Shown here: piece after piece, positions 9,430 to 18,872 of the stretch
Layout: each line of letters begins with the position of its first letter
Numbering within the stretch: position 1 is the first letter of the stretch
The notes under the pieces: generated by a model
The model's database searches: none
What the model was told of the DNA's origin: nothing
Seen by the model: only the letters and a program-made list of their open reading frames with translations
Translations under genes and position numbers: made by a program
Assembly (NCBI GenBank): GCA_038373865.1
Contig: JAXGGA010002328.1
Location: 60,875 to 124,874, forward strand
Length of the DNA: 64,000 bases
Direction: 5' to 3'
Source of the DNA: Uloborus plumipes
Taxonomy: Eukaryota; Arthropoda; Arachnida; Araneae; Uloboridae

Positions 9430-11990
9430 TAATGGGAAGCGTAAACGTTCAGTTGCTAGTTCACTTTAAAATCGTAATTTTACAATTGGTTATTAGTGAA
9501 AAGATAGTTAGAACGTTTCATCCTTGGAAAAAATCTTCGGTCAAAGTTTTTTTTTAAAACTAATACTTAAATTAGTGTTGATATTAGGAATGCATTTAGT
9601 TGAAAATGATTTAAGAATGAATTAGTTGAAATGAATTAATTTTCTTTTTATTAAAAAAAAGAAAGAGAATAAATAACACTATTACTTCCTCGTAGGTATT
9701 ACACGTTAATTTTACACAGCTCAGGCCCAGCTTACACTATTTTGAGTAGAAGTACTTAACATAATATTAAATACGACTCAGAAGCTTTGATATATATCAT
9801 CGAAAATTTGTTATCTGTAATTATTATGCTTAACTAATTCACATAAAATTCTTTCAACTGAAGCCATTATTAGTTTTTTTTTGAATAAAAACATTGTTTT
9901 GTTTTTATGAATATTATTACTTCATATATATGTGACTAAATTTAGTCAAACAATAAATACCGATTCTTGTAGGAAGCAAATGATGTTACACTTTAGAAAT
10001 CAGACTTGTGAATTGGGTTAGTCCGCATAAAAAAAAATAATGCTAGCCCAAAGCAAAAAAGCCATGTTCAGAGCAGTATGGAAATAAATAATCATTATTA
10101 TTTCATGCAAGTTTTCAATTGAAGAAACACTATCTAATACAAATAAAGGGTCAAATTTAAGGTTAGTTTGAGGTGTTTCAGTTCAGGTTAAGTTACTAGC
10201 GCATCCTTATTTATCGCTTGCTAACACCCGTTTCAGACCCCAAGAACTTCGTCGTAACAGCTCCATTTATCTTTTCTCAAGTTTCTGATACTAACCTTTA
10301 ATTAGCCTACTGACCTAGAGAAAAAAACTGCAAACTGAAGACCACTTTAAACGAAGACTGCGCCAGGATACATCTTGAAAACTTCTCATGAAGTGAATAT
10401 TGATTAGCGTCTCGAGCAACATACATATACACCTGATCCGGAATAGGTAATTAGTTCCTCTGAATGATAAGCACGTGTAGGGCGTATTTTTAGTGTAGGG
10501 GTGCGGGTCTTTTAGGACATAATGATGTCACATGGCATTTGGTTGCCCGGTTTCTTGGGGACATACTTAAGAATTCTATTCTTGAGGAGAAGAGATTTAG
10601 TACTTCCGAGAAAGAAAAATTCTGAGTAAGAAACAAAATCAATATATGGGTATACTCGAGGTTTTTATCTTTTTAGGCCACAGACTGAAGACCTAGAAGT
10701 TAGGCGGCACCTGAATTCTACACGTGTAAAGCTATTTTATTATTTCCGCAATTTTTATGAAAATATTTTGGTTATAATCTAGAATGGTGTTTCTCAAACT
10801 GTGAGTTGCGAGTTAACTTTCGGAGGATCACGATATTCCTAAGTAGTATTCATGTGTAAATTTTTGATCCATTTTTGGTTTTTGGGCATAAGCTTTGGGC
10901 CCATTAGATCAAAATGATCAGATTGTAGTGAGAATTAGTATTTGTACATTTTTTGCATAAGATAACTTATGAAACTGTTAAGCGAAAGTTTAGACTAAAT
11001 GTATGAGCATATTTATTATTCTTCATTATGCTCATATAGTTGTATATACTTAAAAAAATAAACGGTAAAATAAAAACGGCATTGGAAGTGAAAATGATTT
11101 TCAATATTTTTTTTGGTTGCATTACTGTTAATAAATATAGCTCATTAAATTTATTAACTCTTTAATTTACCTATTTTGCTTTTAATTAAAATAATCATAC
11201 GTATGCTTTAACCCCATGAACGCAAGCCATATGTTCCGCATTAAACTAAAATGTGGCATCCATAACTATACTGCCTTTTCAAAAAAAATTAGGAGCAATT
11301 CTAAAAGTTAACTCTGTGCTTCGACTATATTTCCAAGCGTTTTTATCTCAAAAGCTATATTTTGTCTGAAAGCATATTTCTGACTATATTTCCTTCACTC
11401 CTTTAGTAATTCAATGTCTTTGATAATAGAAACTGTTATTACTTTTTAAAATTTTATTTTGCGGATTTTAAAATGCTTTACAATGTTGTGAGCTTAATAA
11501 TCTTTGATAAAACTAAAACTTTTCGAGAAACTTTTGAGATTTACTGCATTTGCTTACAAGAAAAGAAATAATAGTAAATTAACTTGATGTAAAATAGATT
11601 ATTTCATCTGTGCAGAATAAAATGAATTCAAATTGAAATGTTGAGAGTAAAGGTAATTTTGGTAATGAATTTATGTTTTCGATCCACTCTTTTTTGCGTC
11701 AGAGAATTGCGTCCAATGTTCCAGAACGGATTGGTTTTTGTTTTGATTCCTAAAAAGCAATCGATAATCCTGAGTACCTTTCTTTAGAAATATATTCCTC
11801 TTTTTATCGTTGCTTGAACCAATTTCATACAGATTTATGTCAATTTAATTTATCGAGTTTTAATTTTACAAATTAGTTTAAATGTAGTGTAGTAGTTTAG
11901 AAAACGCAAAAGAAATGGAAATTATATTAATGTTGAGCTTAGAAGTGATGATGCAGAATTGAAAAGAGATCATTTTTGTTATAAGGGAAA
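9430..11990. other. intronic stretch without recognised features
   Basis: AT-rich unique-looking DNA inside the CUB-gene intron. I found no exon, inverted-repeat element or RNA gene. An A-rich tract sits at 12020-12057, just past its end. Confidence 0.5.
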
Positions 11991-12023
11991 GGTTATCGAT
12001 ATGAACGAAAACCTGTTGCAAAA

Positions 12024-12056
<33 letters not shown>

Positions 12057-12275
12057 AAACCTAACATTTGAAGCATTTCCAATTTAGTACTAAAGTACTT
12101 ACAAATCACACATGGGCATTTAAATAACAGAACAACAGATAAAAATAATGGTCGTCTAATAAAAAGCATAGAAGTAGTGAATTTGTTCAAAGTATAAACT
12201 GATATCAACATTAATTATCTAAGCCACGCCAAACATTTCGGAAATACTTCATTATTTTTTAAAATAAAATTTTAC

Positions 12276-12395
12276 CTCTCGAGGGATTGTTGCACTCAAT
12301 GAAGGATACTTTTATGTTCCACTTTCTTCTCCCAAGACCTCTCGTTGACACAGTCAGATGAGTGGGCCCAAAAGTATTGTCTACATGAATGAACA
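12276..12395 (-). CDS. secreted clip/CUB protein, exon 4 (end of first CUB domain)
   Basis: Residues 187-226 of the spliced product. The acceptor TTTTTTCCAG ends at 12396 and the donor GTAAAATTT starts at 12275. It is 120 nt long, phase 1 at both ends. The split codon at its start combines A from exon 3 with TG here to give Met187. It encodes FIHVDNTFGP, then a strand-like LTVSTRG and RKWNIKVSFIEC, the typical closing strands and cysteine of a CUB domain in this family. It is found only through its splice sites and match to the domain, since the frame is short. Confidence 0.88.
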
Positions 12396-12958
12396 CTGGA
12401 AAAAATAATATATATTTTTTATTGGAAGGTAGAACTGTTAAGAAAATAACTTTAATTCACTTCAGTGACAGACCATGGGAAGAAAAATAAAGTAACTGTT
12501 TATTACACTTTTGAACGTTAAAAATGTATTTTCATAACTAAGGGTAATGTCATAAAAAGAGAAATGCGTAAAACCTGTGTATAAGGATACTGTTAGGACC
12601 TAAAAAATATGTTTTAACAGGGTATAGGTATAGACAGTTTAAGCATTTATGCAAATACTCCCCGCCCCCTTCCTCACGTATCCAGTGCATATATTATTTT
12701 GAATTTCACTTTAAACGAACTGGATTCAAGTAATTTAAAATTTATATAATACATAAAAGCATAATAGTAGTTTAAAAATAACTAATTTAACCATTTAGCA
12801 ATTTTATCGGGTATAATAAATGGAAATGCAAATTTAATGCAGCTATACGTACTAGGTAAATACATCACCGCTATTATCAATATAAGAGACTTTTTTATGT
12901 AATGAAAAAATATCAATTGGTGTTTATAACGGCACATTTTCCATGCTTTGATTTAGTG

Positions 12959-13344
12959 CACTTTTAAAAATTCAGGAAACTTTTATGATAAATGTTACTG
13001 TAAAATGTAGCGTTTACGGTACAGAAAATTTTTACAGTGAATTGTACCGATAAAAAAGTTGCGATATTGCAGCGCCAATTGGTCACCACGTGACTTACTG
13101 TGAGATGCAGATGACACTCTATTTCCGCTCTTTTGATGTGTCTCATCTGGTATCGTGGATAGTAAAGCAGTGTAAAGAAATTGGGTCCCGGGTTCGATCC
13201 TTGTCGTTCGTATCTCGTGGTTTTTGATTCTTGTTTTCTCTTCCGTAAAATTTTACAGTAAAAAAATATTTTACGGTAAAAGTTACTGGCAACATGGATG
13301 CCAGTAACTTTTACCGTAAAATTTCAGGAAATTTTTTAACAGTG
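12959..13344. mobile_element. MITE-like element with internal tRNA-like sequence and a 23-bp hairpin
   Basis: Ends begin CACTTTTAAAAATTCAGG and, read inward from the right, CACTGTTAAAAAATTTCC, a degenerate inverted repeat. Near the right end, 13268-13290 and 13300-13322 form a perfect 23-bp stem with a 9-nt loop. Motifs such as TTTTACGGTAAAAGTTACTG recur at both ends. It lies in the intron between exons 3 and 4 of the clip/CUB gene. Boundaries are approximate. Confidence 0.45.
13138..13215 (+). repeat. tRNA-like (Pol III) segment inside the MITE
   Basis: TGGTATCGTGGATAGTAAAG resembles an A box/D-arm, and GGGTTCGATCC (13190-13200) is a near-canonical B box/T-loop about 45 nt downstream. A cloverleaf with a good acceptor and T stem could not be drawn, so I call it tRNA-derived rather than a functional tRNA gene. 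Confidence 0.45.
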
Positions 13345-13783
13345 TGTCCACTTATTTCTTTCCAACTGCATTTCCAAAGCTGTTGATTTTTTTCAAAGTG
13401 GCTACGGTTGACAAAGAGATTCCAAAGTTTTTTCAGTATCAACTTGTTTTAATTCTTTACCAATTAGATGCAACTACAGATTAGATTTTCCTCAACTGTC
13501 TCGAGTTTTCTTAGCACATTATGCTTCTATCTTTTATTACCTCCTATTTAACTAATAGTTTTTAAAAAAGGAAAAATGGGTGGTAAATAGCTATCGTTAT
13601 GTAAAGGTTCATCAGAAATGTGATTACCGCTTTAGGCAGGTTGAAAATACCTCATGTAAATGATAATTTTTTGCCTGGAATAGAGAATATATCCTTATAG
13701 ACAGGTTTATTGTTATACACAGTATTTTTACATACAAGTTTCATTTTAACCCACTTTCCTTCGTTTAAAATAACTAGTCGGTA

Positions 13784-14343
13784 CACTATAAAAATGAACG
13801 CTGTTTTTACAGTATAATACAACTAACTTCACAGTGATAAACTAAAAATTGCTAATTTTACAGTAATAAACTGTAAAATTGCTACTTTTGCAGTACTAAA
13901 CTGTAAAACTGCCAATTTTACAGTAATAAACTGTAAAACTGCCAATTTTACAGTAATAAACTGTAAAACTGCCAATTTTACAGTAATAAACTGTAAAACT
14001 GCCAATTTTACAGTAATAAACTGTAAAACTGCCAATTTTACAGTAATAAACTGTAAAACTGCCAATTTTACAGTAATAAACTGTAAAATTGCTAATTTAA
14101 CAGTTTATTACTGTGCATTTCACAGTTTTAAAGTGGAAAGTCTGCTGCCAGTATTATACTGTTGTTTTTACAGTATAATACAGTTAAATTTTACGGCAAT
14201 AAACTGCAAAATTGCTAGCTTTACAGTAAGAAACTGTAAAATTGCTAGTTTTACAGTTTATTACTGTGCATTTTACGGTATTAAATTGGAACCGCTGCTG
14301 CCAGTATTTTTCTGTAAAAAAAAACAGTTCATTTTTTGCAGTG
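13784..14343. mobile_element. 560-bp TA-flanked MITE, CACTGTAAAAA family, copy B with expanded internal repeats
   Basis: Starts CACTATAAAAATGAACG and ends TTCATTTTTTGCAGTG, with TA on both sides (13782-13783, 14344-14345). It shares ends and internal phrases (ACAGTATAATAC, CCAGTATTATACTG) with 1665-2010, but is about 210 bp longer because of the minisatellite at 13831-14100. It sits 59 bp from the donor of exon 3 of the clip/CUB gene. Confidence 0.72.
13831..14100. repeat. 30-bp minisatellite, about nine units
   Basis: Unit of exactly 30 bp built from CAGTAATAAACTGTAAAACT followed by GCCAATTTTA. The central six or so units are identical; the outer ones diverge. Because 30 is divisible by 3, the minus strand shows a fake repetitive peptide with a 10-residue period. 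I do not annotate that as a gene. Confidence 0.95.
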
Positions 14344-14401
14344 TAGCGTATAAACATAAGTTTTCGATAACTGAAAAATAATCATAAAATCAATGGCATA
14401 C

Positions 14402-14677
14402 TATGCTGTCCGACGTTGCGACCACATAAGGCCGGAACTGGTGCGTTGAGGTTATTTCCGGCAACAGTAAACTTATCATCCAAGCAATCTCCGTCTGTGG
14501 GCTTGGCTAAGTCAAATTCCAAGAAATCCAGTCTTATCTGGCAAATGGGTACTTTGTGGGGCCTCAGAAGAGTTAGCGAACAAGAGGTGTCCGCAGATTC
14601 TGAGATTTCTTGAGGGAATCCAGGATTCGTGAAGTGAGTGAAATTTTGATTAGTTGCGGTGCCGCAAGTTCTCTGGA
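14402..14677 (-). CDS. secreted clip/CUB protein, exon 3 (most of first CUB domain)
   Basis: Residues 95-186 of the spliced product. The acceptor CTTCTTCGCAG ends at 14678 and the donor GTATGC starts at 14401. It is 276 nt long, phase 1 at both ends. It contains RTCGTATNQNFTHF, then FTNPGFP (the NPGYP-like turn near a CUB N-terminus), a CSLTLL strand, CQIRLDFLEFDL (the conserved first disulphide and the LDF strand), GDCLDDKFTV and ALCGRNVGQH. Cysteines fall where a four-Cys CUB domain places them. The exon is visibly GC-richer than its intron. The other strand is also open here, but its translation has no domain character. Confidence 0.92.
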
Positions 14678-15557
14678 CTGCGAAGAAGTCAAAAGATAAA
14701 GTTATCGATGAGAAAGGTTTCCTTGCTTATGTTTAAATATTTTGAAGGAATTGAACAGTAAAAGTTTTAATAGTATTTGCAAGATTAATTGAAAGTGCCG
14801 ATGTAATATTTATATAGATGTTTTGTCAAATTAAATGACATTTGCACCGTTATGGAGTTTTAAAAATTAAAAATGGACTAATAAAAATTGATACTTCAAA
14901 TTATAGTTCTTGCACGTCATGGGAATTTTTGCTCATCATTAAGAAAGTAATGATTTAATCCTAGATCTTACAATATTGTAGTCAAAGCATACTACACATA
15001 TTTTTCAACCTATATTTCAAAATTTAAGAAACTGCAATGTTTAATGAAAAAAATCTTTTTTTCGTTTTCCTTAAAATGAGCTGTACAAGAAACTAGAAAA
15101 GCAGGTTAATGTAAAGAATTCTTAGTAAAAATATTTGAGTTGGAAAAGACAGTAAATAAAGAACGATAATTTTTTTTTTGTTTTGACAAAAAACAGTTTT
15201 TGGATTCCATTTTTTAACATAATTTTTTTTATGCTCCGCAGAAAGTCATAGTAAACTACAGCTAAGAAATCATTCGTGATGGCAAAAAAAAAAAAATCAT
15301 AAGAGAAAAAGGTTTCTTTTATAATAGAAAGTTGATTTTGCTCATATCAGAACCAAAAGTATGAAGTAAAATTTTGAAATTGGTTATTAAAATACATTGG
15401 TCTTTGTGAAGCAATTCGTAACAGCTCTATTAATTTAACAAACAGCTATATATTCAATATATATAAAACTGCTATAAATATCAAGCAATGTTTAACAATG
15501 AAACAAAAGAAAAGTATTATTAATATAAAACGTTATACTATTAAGTAAGAAACATAC

Positions 15558-15713
15558 ATATGCAACACACTCCAAAGCCTGAAGCGCAAGTTCCTATTTG
15601 AGTTCCTTGCAATCGAACACAGTCATTGAGAGAAAAGCACACACCAGATAGTTGCCCATTTGGTGAAGAACAGGGGATGTTTAGGAATCTTACGATAGTG
15701 AACACAGATCGAT
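15558..15713 (-). CDS. secreted clip/CUB protein, exon 2 (six-cysteine clip-like domain)
   Basis: Residues 43-94 of the spliced product. The acceptor ACTTTTAG ends at 15714 and the donor GTATGT starts at 15557. It is 156 nt long, phase 1 at both ends. It encodes FTIVRFLN followed by six cysteines at residues 57, 68, 74, 85, 92 and 93 with spacing 10-5-10-6-0, ending GTCASGFGVCC. That arrangement is the clip-like module that precedes CUB domains in many arthropod secreted proteins. In those proteins it is presumed extracellular and disulphide-bonded. Translating past the donor quickly reaches a stop. Confidence 0.9.
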
Positions 15714-16036
15714 CTAAAAGTAAAATTATACCAATAAGTTTCATAAAATTTAAATATAGGTCATAATCATTCACCTATTAATTCACTTATTTCTTTTTTC
15801 GTTCTCTATTTTATTCACTCATTTGTTTTTCTCATAAAATAATGAGTTCATTAATTTTTTCATTTATTTATTCGTTCATTTTTCATTAAAAAGTCATTTA
15901 TTTGTTTGTTTACATGTCCATTTGATGAAAATTACTGTTAATCATAAAATAGAAAGTTTTTCATAGTAAAAATATTGCATTTTTCACTTTGCCCCATGGT
16001 TTTTTAATGTGGAAAATTGCTACCTTTTTTGAAGGT

Positions 16037-17006
16037 GGGTCATTTCAGCGAAAATGGTACAAATCATGTCTGAAACTCTTACTTAATATTATCAATTTAA
16101 ATAATTTCCACCAACTAATCATATTTTTTTTTATTGACTTTCCATTTATTTGTGTATAATGAAGTGTAAATAACTAGTGCATGACTCATTTATGAAAGGA
16201 TTTTAAATATTTTGATCACTTTTTGTAACAGAGTGGCCATGTAACAGAGTGGACAAATAAGCCTTTAAAAATATCTTTATAATCAAAAAGAAAAGTTGGA
16301 ATCACAGAACAAGCATAAAGTGGAATAAACAGCCTAAAACTTTAAGTCTGTCTGCAATTTCAAGAAAAAATCTATTTTTTTTCATCATGAAATCGACTGC
16401 AACAGAGTGGACACACAACAGTTCAAATTAACTACCATAAGAAAAGAATTAAGTTCACCTTGGTTGTTGACTACATAATTTAATGTAGCAAGCTAATCAC
16501 GGCAGTTATACTACCTATATATTTTTAAAAATATATCAGATTGAATGCAATTGTTTATTTTATTTCCAAAAGGCTTGTAACAGAGTGGACAATTCGAAAC
16601 ATAGAAAATCTAGGGACATGAATAAATAATAGTGTTTTTTGGGGATTTTTTTTTTTCATTTGCTTAATAAACTGCAGAAATGGTTTCAGAAGCATCTCAG
16701 AAGAGTGCAGTTTCAGAAGCAGTGCAGTGTAATTTATTTTGTTGTTACATTTCAGTTTAATTTTAAATCACATTTAAAATTTTAGCAATTTGAAGCTGGG
16801 ACACGTCATTTTCTCCTTGTTCTGACAAATATAATTTTTTTGTGTCCTTTCTAAATGGATTATACCTAATCAATTGATACTTGATGGCACAAAACTAAAT
16901 GGAGAACCAATAAAAAATACACTTAATGGGTGGTAGTTATTAAAATTGATTTTACAAAATTCTAAAGTCTCGGACATGATTTGTACCATTTTCGCTGGAA
17001 TGACCC
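16037..17006. mobile_element. 970-bp element with GGGTCATT termini and 4-bp target duplication
   Basis: Inverted ends start GGGTCATTTCAGCGAAAATG and pair for about 35 bp with the right end (CATTTTCGCTGGAATGACCC). A 4-bp direct repeat AGGT flanks it (16033-16036, 17007-17010). Inside, the phrase TAACAGAGTGG (or CAACAGAGTGG) occurs four times (about 16226, 16241, 16399, 16576). No transposase frame. The 2.9-kb element at 18873-21761 has the same terminal GGGTCATT and a 4-bp duplication. A 4-bp duplication fits Sola-type transposons among others; that assignment is tentative. Confidence 0.75.
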
Positions 17007-18608
17007 AGGTGCAAGATTACTGCCAAAAATGAAAAATAATATTTCAACGCAAGTTATCATACAAAATACATTATTCAATCTTTGTGTACAATAATTTTCA
17101 GAACAATTTTACGATGCGTTCATTTTGAAATGGGTCATCTATCCCAACTATTTCACTTTGCGCCACATTTCCCTACTACTTTTAGTCACTGACATCGACA
17201 GAATAAGCAAAAAACATGGGACCAGAAAACACTTTCATTTTCTCAACAATTTATTTTTAATTATTGTTTTCAAATGTCCGATTTCTGAAACAAAGTGAGG
17301 TGACGTCACAAATTACTCTTATGATGTCACAAATGAAGAAACTTTGGTTCAAAGCCGGGCCGACGCATCAGTCATTTTGGATCTCTGGTAACAATAGCCC
17401 TGTAACAAAGAAAAATACGATCCAAAATGAAGGACTCGCGTATAAAGTGCCCTTGCTCCAAGCGTTTTATCCACTAGTAATGTCAGCAGCGGAAATGAAA
17501 CAGCGACTGAATGTCTTTTAATAGTTTTTTTAAGAAAGAAAATAAGTCAGAATTTAGAAAAAAAATGTAATTCCTCCCATGTTTTTAAACTTGAATATTT
17601 TCGAAAAATGGGAAACACTGACATTACTCACAATTGTATGAAAAATCAAATTATCGCTTTATTGCTAAGCGACAATCAGATTACGTGTCAAGTGCACTAC
17701 TAGTTTTTTCCTGCTTTTTCCGGCAGATCGGTCGAAGCCAATAGCTTTTCATCACGCAATCTAGGATATGTGGGCTGTTTGGCAAACTGAGAGGTAGTTT
17801 CGATTGTTCTGACCATATCTTAGAGGTCTATGGTCAAAGCAATAAGCAAGACAGCTCGCAATAAATTACATTCATTAAACAAACAGCATGAAACAATGAA
17901 GCAATGACTTTAACATACATTTAAAATATTGTCAGAGTTTGTATTACTTTTCTGATGCATGTTTCGCTCTAGATTCTCTTTTAGATAAAATTTGGTCAAA
18001 AGTAGTAACTACCTCTTTTCAATAAAATTGTTTTGAAATCCTTTTTAGAGAGATGTTTGAATTTCTAGTTTTCGCGGAAAAATGTGTGTGACACAATTCA
18101 AGAGCAGTTGAATATATTATGTCATAATGAAAAAATGTATTTAGGTTAATGAATATGAACAAAGAGAAAGTTTGTTTTCACAAGTGTGAAGTAAATAAAA
18201 TATTTATCGGAAATTAAAACGCCAAAATAGTTTTGACTTTAACAATCAGTTTGTTTCAAAAAATGACTTAAAAGAAAAAAAATCACACTTGGGATTTTAC
18301 AATCACAAGTGCGAGCTTTGCCATCCGTTATAAAAGCTGAACTAAACTCATCGAATCAGATCGGGTGCTCACTGCTCATGTTACTCCTCAAACTTCATAT
18401 AAAAATTCACACGAAATTGTGTTTAAATTGAGGAATTTTTGAGAGAAAAAATTCAGCATCATACATATCCATACGACGTCTATACAGTGCTGGTATTACT
18501 ATAGTTCATGAAATGCATTTTCCCCCTCAATATAAGTATATTTTTAATGTTAGAAAAAGAAAGATGGTTTTCGGAGCTAAAACTTAGTAATCACTTTTTC
18601 AGCACTAA

Positions 18609-18756
18609 ATTCTGTACCTCAGAACCAGACTAACGTAAGTCCATTTTCGTCATTTTTCAGTAGAGGGGAAAAACGATGTATTCGACAATCGTTTTTCCCC
18701 TCTACCGAAAAATGACGAAAATGGACTTACGTTAGCCTGGTTCCGAGGTACAGAAT
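18609..18756. repeat. 148-bp near-perfect hairpin
   Basis: Left arm from ATTCTGTACCTC and right arm to GAGGTACAGAAT pair along roughly 66 bp around a loop of about 10 nt (GTATTCGACA). Only a few mismatches separate the arms. It lies 117 bp left of the 2.9-kb foldback. No target duplication was recognised and no coding content is visible. Confidence 0.85.
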
Positions 18757-18872
18757 TATGCAAGTGATTTTTATGCAGTTTACAAAAAAAAAGGTTATAA
18801 TAATAATCTGAACTTATTACATTGCAAGCTTCAAGTTGTCTTGTTATACAACGGAGAGATGAGAATGCATAC

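Larger units (their letters stand above)
1250..12275 (-). other. 11-kb intron of the clip/CUB gene
   Basis: Bounded by a GTAAAA donor (minus strand, from 12275) and a TTTACAG acceptor (to 1250). It holds most of the repeat nest described separately: MITEs, a 173-bp tandem repeat, (TA)n tracts, two large palindromes and a hAT-like element. I see no other exon in it. Confidence 0.8.

Noticed and set aside
13138..13215. Functional tRNA gene
   Set aside because: The B box is good, but no acceptor stem or convincing T stem could be paired, and it sits inside a repeat element.
13829..14065. Minus-strand frame with a perfect 10-residue repeat
   Set aside because: It is the 30-bp minisatellite read in frame; no start context, splice sites or flanking coding sequence.
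13831..14100. CRISPR-like array of regular repeats
   Set aside because: Units are contiguous with no spacers, and the window is eukaryotic.
14416..14613. Plus-strand frame across exon 3 of the CUB gene
   Set aside because: The minus strand gives CUB motifs and matching phase-1 splice sites; the plus frame has none.
17264..17521. 85-codon plus-strand frame in the CUB intron
   Set aside because: Moderately mixed composition, but no acceptor or donor in phase, no recognised motif, and opposite strand to the host gene.
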